Assembly: GCA_047626725.1 (NCBI GenBank)
Contig: JBLHSG010000024.1
Coordinates: forward strand, 3,476 to 67,475
Direction of reading: 5' to 3'
DNA length: 64,000 nt
Source of the DNA: Ascidiaceihabitans sp034111945
Lineage (GTDB): Bacteria; Pseudomonadota; Alphaproteobacteria; Rhodobacterales; Rhodobacteraceae
Numbering within the stretch: position 1 is the stretch's first letter; each line of letters begins with the position of its first letter. Shown here piece by piece: positions 63,581 to 64,000 of the stretch. The position numbers and the translations under genes were made by a program. The notes under the pieces are model-generated. The model was not told the origin of the DNA, made no database searches, and worked only from the letters and a program-made list of their open reading frames with translations.

Positions 63581-64000
63581 CAGCAATCCTGACACTCACG
63601 AAGCCTGTAAATGATTAGCTGTAATTTTGGATTTCCGATCGTCGTTTTGGCATGGTCCAAAATGCGGCGCGATCAAAATGACATGCCGCACTTACCCCAA
63701 ATGACAGTGCAAAAGGCTGCCTGCGAAGTAACGTTCGCTACGCCCTAAAAGTGGTGCGCGGGTTTCACAAGAACCTCGGCAGACCATAGGCGTGGCCCCA
63801 AAAATTCCGGGCCTGCCAACATCATCAGGAACAAGACTAACAAAAAGTTTTGGAACCAATTCGCCTCCACCTAAGTTGTGTCTGCAGAAGGTCGGATGAA
63901 CGACGGTGCGGATGCAAAACCTAAAGCTCCAAAAGCACTCTTGTTCAAACACCTCCAATGACAACCGAATTACCAGCCCAACGTATCAGGGCTCAACCTA
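63581..64000. other. Window end, no convincing gene
   Basis: These 420 bases contain only a 90-residue minus-strand frame of implausible composition and without a ribosome site. No RNA gene, repeat or mobile-element end was recognised. Confidence 0.45.

Noticed and set aside
63692..63964. 90-residue minus-strand frame near the window end
   Set aside because: No recognisable fold, odd composition and no ribosome site.
1..64000. CRISPR arrays, rRNA genes, prophage or toxin-antitoxin modules
   Set aside because: No regularly spaced repeats, rRNA signatures, structural phage genes or recognisable toxin-antitoxin pairs were found.

Overview
The window looks like chromosomal DNA of a marine alphaproteobacterium of the order Rhodobacterales (Roseobacter group). 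This is inferred from gene content: a hom-glpX-recJ run, an MmcB-type protein, DUF3572 and DUF6324 small proteins, a Hint-domain protein, a carnitine dehydrogenase fused to a thioesterase, a non-pyrrolysine MttB-like protein, a DddP-like protein, and a tRNA-His without an encoded G-1. No rRNA, CRISPR array, complete insertion sequence or prophage was seen. Gene density is high and most genes sit in short operons.

Layout. 1-11 kb: an MscS-type channel, a dehalogenase-like hydrolase divergent from an ArsR regulator, a TRIC-family channel, a TPR-sulfotransferase gene split by an in-frame TAG, a Hint-domain protein, and a TPR protein coupled to a PhnD-like binding protein. 11-20 kb: a DUF6159 membrane protein, a broken alpha/beta hydrolase abutting a glutathione S-transferase, a complete peptide-type ABC importer, and a LysR regulator divergent from a thioesterase. 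20-26.4 kb: a catabolic-looking block with two LysR regulators, a BesD-like Fe(II)/2-oxoglutarate hydroxylase overlapping a DddP-like M24 protein, a TauD-type dioxygenase and a Zn alcohol dehydrogenase. 26.4-34 kb: tRNA-His, small conserved genes, an ArsR-SRPBCC pair behind two perfect operator-like repeats, a TetR regulator, hom, glpX, recJ and tRNA-Glu.

34-42 kb: an H-NOX/diguanylate cyclase pair, an MttB-like methyltransferase, a phosphatase, a PleD-like diguanylate cyclase with degenerate receivers, and an ECF sigma factor with putative partner genes. 42-46 kb: DUF983, NUDIX, DMT exporter and fatty acid desaturase with an XRE regulator. 46-51 kb: a carnitine-to-glycine-betaine operon (cleavage enzyme, lipoprotein, dehydrogenase-thioesterase, SDR) divergent from a CdhR-like regulator. 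51-64 kb: aldo/keto reductase, an ImuA-like protein behind an SOS-box-like site, YceI, an MFS transporter, MetRS, a large chemoreceptor, a six-heme cytochrome c and a membrane-anchored endonuclease/phosphatase-fold protein.

The most unusual signals are the hydroxylase/DddP-like pair at 21.3-23.3 kb, the H-NOX protein that appears to lack its heme ligand and sits in front of a diguanylate cyclase, and two visibly broken genes. All functional calls come from reading motifs and family recall; no database search was run.
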